From NCBI RefSeq assembly GCF_024266705.1, contig NZ_CP100757.1, forward strand, positions 124,001-188,000: 64,000 bases of DNA, given 5' to 3'. A program made the translations under genes and the position numbers. The stretch is from Natrinema gelatinilyticum (GTDB lineage Archaea > Halobacteriota > Halobacteria > Halobacteriales > Natrialbaceae). Position 1 is the first letter of the stretch. Every line of letters starts with the position of its first letter. The notes beneath the pieces were generated by a model that did no database searches, was not told where the DNA came from, and saw only the letters and a program-made list of their open reading frames with translations. This document shows positions 61,935-64,000 of the stretch, piece after piece.

Positions 61935-62843
61935 GACAATACGGTTCACTACTCAACCAAGACTGACCGAGATTCTGACGTTAAGGAGCTTCGTCCGACC
62001 GGCGAAGCGTCGCATATCCCAGATGAGACACTCAGCGAGTGTACTGACGGTGAGCCTGATCGACAACGAGTTGCGACGGCGACGGCTGGATATCCAGACA
62101 CTCCAACGGAAACGGATACCGAGTGTCGGTCCTGTGGCGCACCGATCCCAGCTGACCGGACCAAATGCCTGTTCTGTCTCACCAACCATCTCGAGAACTC
62201 CTCTTCTGAAACAGACGTACCACCAACAGAGTGGACACTGCTTGGCGTCGTCCACATGCTTGTCGAGTCGTCGACGTTCTATGGTGCCGTCGCGAAAGGC
62301 GCGGCCGCTGCGACACTCCTTGCTTCGAGTGCGACGGAATCAACGGTCGACGACTGTACGATCATCTACGATCTCGAGGACGAGCCTGCAGCCCAATTGA
62401 CCGATCGGTGGCCTGTACTACCCGCTGCAGTACGGATCTCATCCACTGACGGTGAGCAGCTTTTCGCAGCGGCTCATGATCGAACAGCGTGGACTGACCA
62501 ATCAGCGGTGGATAGCGACTGCGAACCAACAACCTATCTCTGTGACGAGGGTGGGATGGGTATTCGCGATGAGCAGCGACTTGCGACGCTGCTCGACAAC
62601 GCCGGTGGTGATGCATGGTTAGTCCCCGCAATTGCCCTCCAGCAGGCACCTAAAGAACGTGAACCTGAGCATCAGGACAGTGGCATTCCGACCAAAGAAC
62701 GCCTCGAGTGTCACCAGTGCGGACGCACAACCGATCATCGATTCAGTGCTCATGAATCGGTTCCCGACGAAACCTGGACCGGCCATGCAATCTGGGAGTG
62801 CCAGGTCTGCGGGATGCCGCGCTATGGGCCGACTCCAGAGTGA
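61935..62843 (+). CDS. Element-borne zinc-ribbon protein, start lost or unclear
   Basis: The frame is open from 61935 and protein-like throughout: DSDVKELRPTGEASHIPDET, CRSCGAPIPADRTKCLFCLT (N-terminal zinc ribbon), EWTLLGVVHMLVESSTFYGA, a middle domain of about 130 residues, and a C-terminal ribbon (LECHQCGRTTDH and WECQVCGMPRYGP). No ATG or GTG occurs in the frame before 62256, so the first 107 codons lack an obvious start and the gene may be 5'-truncated; the ATG at 61931 is out of frame. Similar two-ribbon proteins are common on haloarchaeal elements. Function unknown. Confidence 0.6.
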   Translation, partial: DNTVHYSTKTDRDSDVKELRPTGEASHIPDETLSECTDGEPDRQRVATATAGYPDTPTETDTECRSCGAPIPADRTKCLFCLTNHLENSSSETDVPPTEWTLLGVVHMLVESSTFYGAVAKGAAAATLLASSATESTVDDCTIIYDLEDEPAAQLTDRWPVLPAAVRISSTDGEQLFAAAHDRTAWTDQSAVDSDCEPTTYLCDEGGMGIRDEQRLATLLDNAGGDAWLVPAIALQQAPKEREPEHQDSGIPTKERLECHQCGRTTDHRFSAHESVPDETWTGHAIWECQVCGMPRYGPTPE

Positions 62844-62866
62844 AACTGAGAGACAGACATTCCGAA

Positions 62867-63283
62867 TTAGAGCGTGTCAAACGAGTTGATCACGTCACTT
62901 GTCGAGTACGTCTCCACTAGGCTCTGTTCGTCGAAGTCAGAATCGTCACTCCAGATAGCGGCATCACTGGCGATCGCACACGCGAGGTACAACACATCGT
63001 CAGGATCAGTATCTCCGATTTCCGCTTTTGCTGTTTCGATAGCCGGATAGAAGTCGTCGGCAGGAACGACCTCAATGTACTGGAACAAGAGGTCGATGAA
63101 CTGTGCTACTCGATCCGGCTTCATTCCAGATTTATCCACGATCAGTTCTTCATAATTCTCGATTTCGTCATAAACAAAGGCGGGTGTCAAGAGCTCTGGT
63201 TCGAGTGTGACAATGAGTTCCCGTGTTTTCGAATTAGCAATGAGTGCAGAGATAACGACGTTGGCGTCAATGACCAGCTTCAT
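62867..63283 (-). CDS. PIN-domain toxin (VapC-like)
   Basis: 138 residues. The PIN acidic set is complete: VIDANVVISALI (Asp 6), EIENYEELI (Glu near 41), DTDPDDVLYLACAI (Asp near 92) and WSDDSDF (Asp near 113). This is an Mg-dependent RNase. It starts 9 bp after the antitoxin gene and the two form an operon on the minus strand. Confidence 0.85.
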   Translation of the reverse strand: MKLVIDANVVISALIANSKTRELIVTLEPELLTPAFVYDEIENYEELIVDKSGMKPDRVAQFIDLLFQYIEVVPADDFYPAIETAKAEIGDTDPDDVLYLACAIASDAAIWSDDSDFDEQSLVETYSTSDVINSFDTL

Positions 63284-63292
63284 CCGTCGAGT

Positions 63293-63523
63293 CTACGCCG
63301 ACTCTTCTTCGACGCGCTTACGTCCTTGTTCGTTAATCTTATTGGCAATTTCCTGAACGTCGCGCTCGGTGAGCTTACTTTCACTAGTAAGTTCGTCCAT
63401 CATTTCGAGTGCCTCAATCTTCTCTTGGATGGCTTGGCGCGTAACCTCACTCCAGTTGATCTCCGGATGGTTTTCCATTCGCTCTTTGAGATCATCATCT
63501 ACGTTGACCGTGATACTGGGCAT
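63293..63523 (-). CDS. Antitoxin with ribbon-helix-helix start (VapB-like)
   Basis: ATG 63523 gives 76 residues: MPSITVNVDDDLKERMENHP (strand and first helix), INWSEVTRQAIQEKIEALEM (second helix), then an acidic tail that should bind the toxin. The longer frame adds six odd residues. It precedes the PIN gene in the same operon. Confidence 0.8.
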   Translation of the reverse strand: MPSITVNVDDDLKERMENHPEINWSEVTRQAIQEKIEALEMMDELTSESKLTERDVQEIANKINEQGRKRVEEESA

Positions 63524-63611
63524 ACAGGATCCTATGGACACACAGAATAATGTGTCTTTCGGTCAAATTACATCCATGTATGCAGGAGTCTCACGCGGCA
63601 AAGAACGGTCC

Positions 63612-64000
63612 GTTAGCAGTGGCGGTGAGAGTGCCAAGCCCCCGCCCTCGAGGAGCGACCGGCGGGAGCAAGTAGGGCGGGGATACGGCACCCCCACGAG
63701 TCTCAAACACGAGACAACCAGAATCTTTACCGTAGAAGCTGTCGTACATAAAGACACATCGGATGATATACAGCCCTCGCTTTCGATTGCTCCCAACCAC
63801 GGAGCAACGCTCGCTCTCTCGGAAAGAGTACGAATCAAACAACTGGGAGAAGCAACGCCGCTGTGTCGCAGAAGTCCACGCTCGGATGTCGAACAAGAAG
63901 CAGGACTTCAAGCACAAGCTCGCACATTTCTACACCACCGAGTACGACGCCGTGTTCGTCGAAGACCTCACCGTAAGGGAGATGCTCGAATCACCGGAGA
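63612..64000 (+). mobile_element. IS200/IS605-type TnpB element, copy 3, cut by the window edge
   Basis: The left end GTTAGCAG is followed by the fold GTGCCAAGCCCCCGCCCTCG...TAGGGCGGGGATACGGCAC (63641-63691), as in copy 1. The right end lies beyond the window. Confidence 0.7.
63763..64000 (+). pseudogene. tnpB: TnpB with a large in-frame internal deletion (3' end outside window)
   Basis: The frame reads MIYSPRFRLLPTTEQR and continues at once with SLSRKEYESNNWEKQRRCVA. In the intact copy at 18610 these parts are separated by about 215 residues (PTTTQR near 16 and EQRSLSRK near 235). The join is in frame at a shared EQR/CAACG-type sequence. Lost are the wedge-type N-terminal domain and the first RuvC Asp (GIDLG). 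The second motif VFVEDLTV is kept. The protein should be nuclease-dead, if made. Confidence 0.8.

Overview
The window reads as haloarchaeal DNA (Halobacteria, probably Natrialbales-like). It has high GC, acidic predicted proteins rich in Asp and Glu, frequent CTCGAG-type codon use, twin-arginine signals, archaeal promoters placed close to start codons, and a group II chaperonin (thermosome) with a Gly-Gly-Met tail at the left edge. To the right of the thermosome lies accessory DNA: mobile elements, toxin-antitoxin pairs, metal and redox genes, and many decayed genes.

Layout. 0-1.5 kb: 3' part of a thermosome gene, then a degenerate tRNA-Met-like sequence. 1.9-5.1 kb: one arm of a 300-bp direct repeat, a broken ArdC-like gene, a VapBC-like pair with a winged-helix gene and an amber-interrupted ORF, and a PhaC remnant. 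5.1-18.4 kb: small metal/redox proteins (CuA-like lipoprotein, three SHOCT membrane proteins, tiny zinc proteins, CBS protein, DUF302, FRG-domain protein, TauE/SafE permease, membrane-anchored HTH, multicopper oxidase) among pseudogenes (SPW-type, SoxB-like nucleotidase, ComA-like synthase, NRAMP/TauE chimera). 18.5-36.3 kb: two TnpB elements, an IS4 element with a 10-bp target duplication, a YHS permease, DUF5676, SRPBCC and DoxX proteins, a wrecked CopA-type ATPase, a second TauE, an intact CopB-type ATPase and a flavin amine oxidase. 37-57 kb: two inverted 1.65-kb nested elements (an IS630 inside an IS200/IS605-type shell) flank a 17-kb block. That block holds a SWIM protein, DUF1616, MaoC, an IS5 element carrying a methyltransferase, a kexin-like subtilase, and a DUF4129/DUF58/MoxR/DUF4350 cluster. 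57-64 kb: a DUF1254-type protein, a DUF7282 propeller-type protein with a frameshift, a C2H2 membrane protein, a TFB-like zinc ribbon, a second VapBC-like pair and a third, internally deleted TnpB.

How the genes fit together. The 5-30 kb stretch looks like a copper/thiol-stress island: CopB export, copper-oxidase chemistry outside the cell, Met/His-rich and SHOCT small proteins, DUF302, DoxX, YHS permease and TauE-type anion export. The 47-55 kb cluster is a MoxR-ATPase/DUF58 set with its usual membrane partners. No CRISPR array, rRNA or complete tRNA was seen. All family assignments come from reading motifs; no database search was run.
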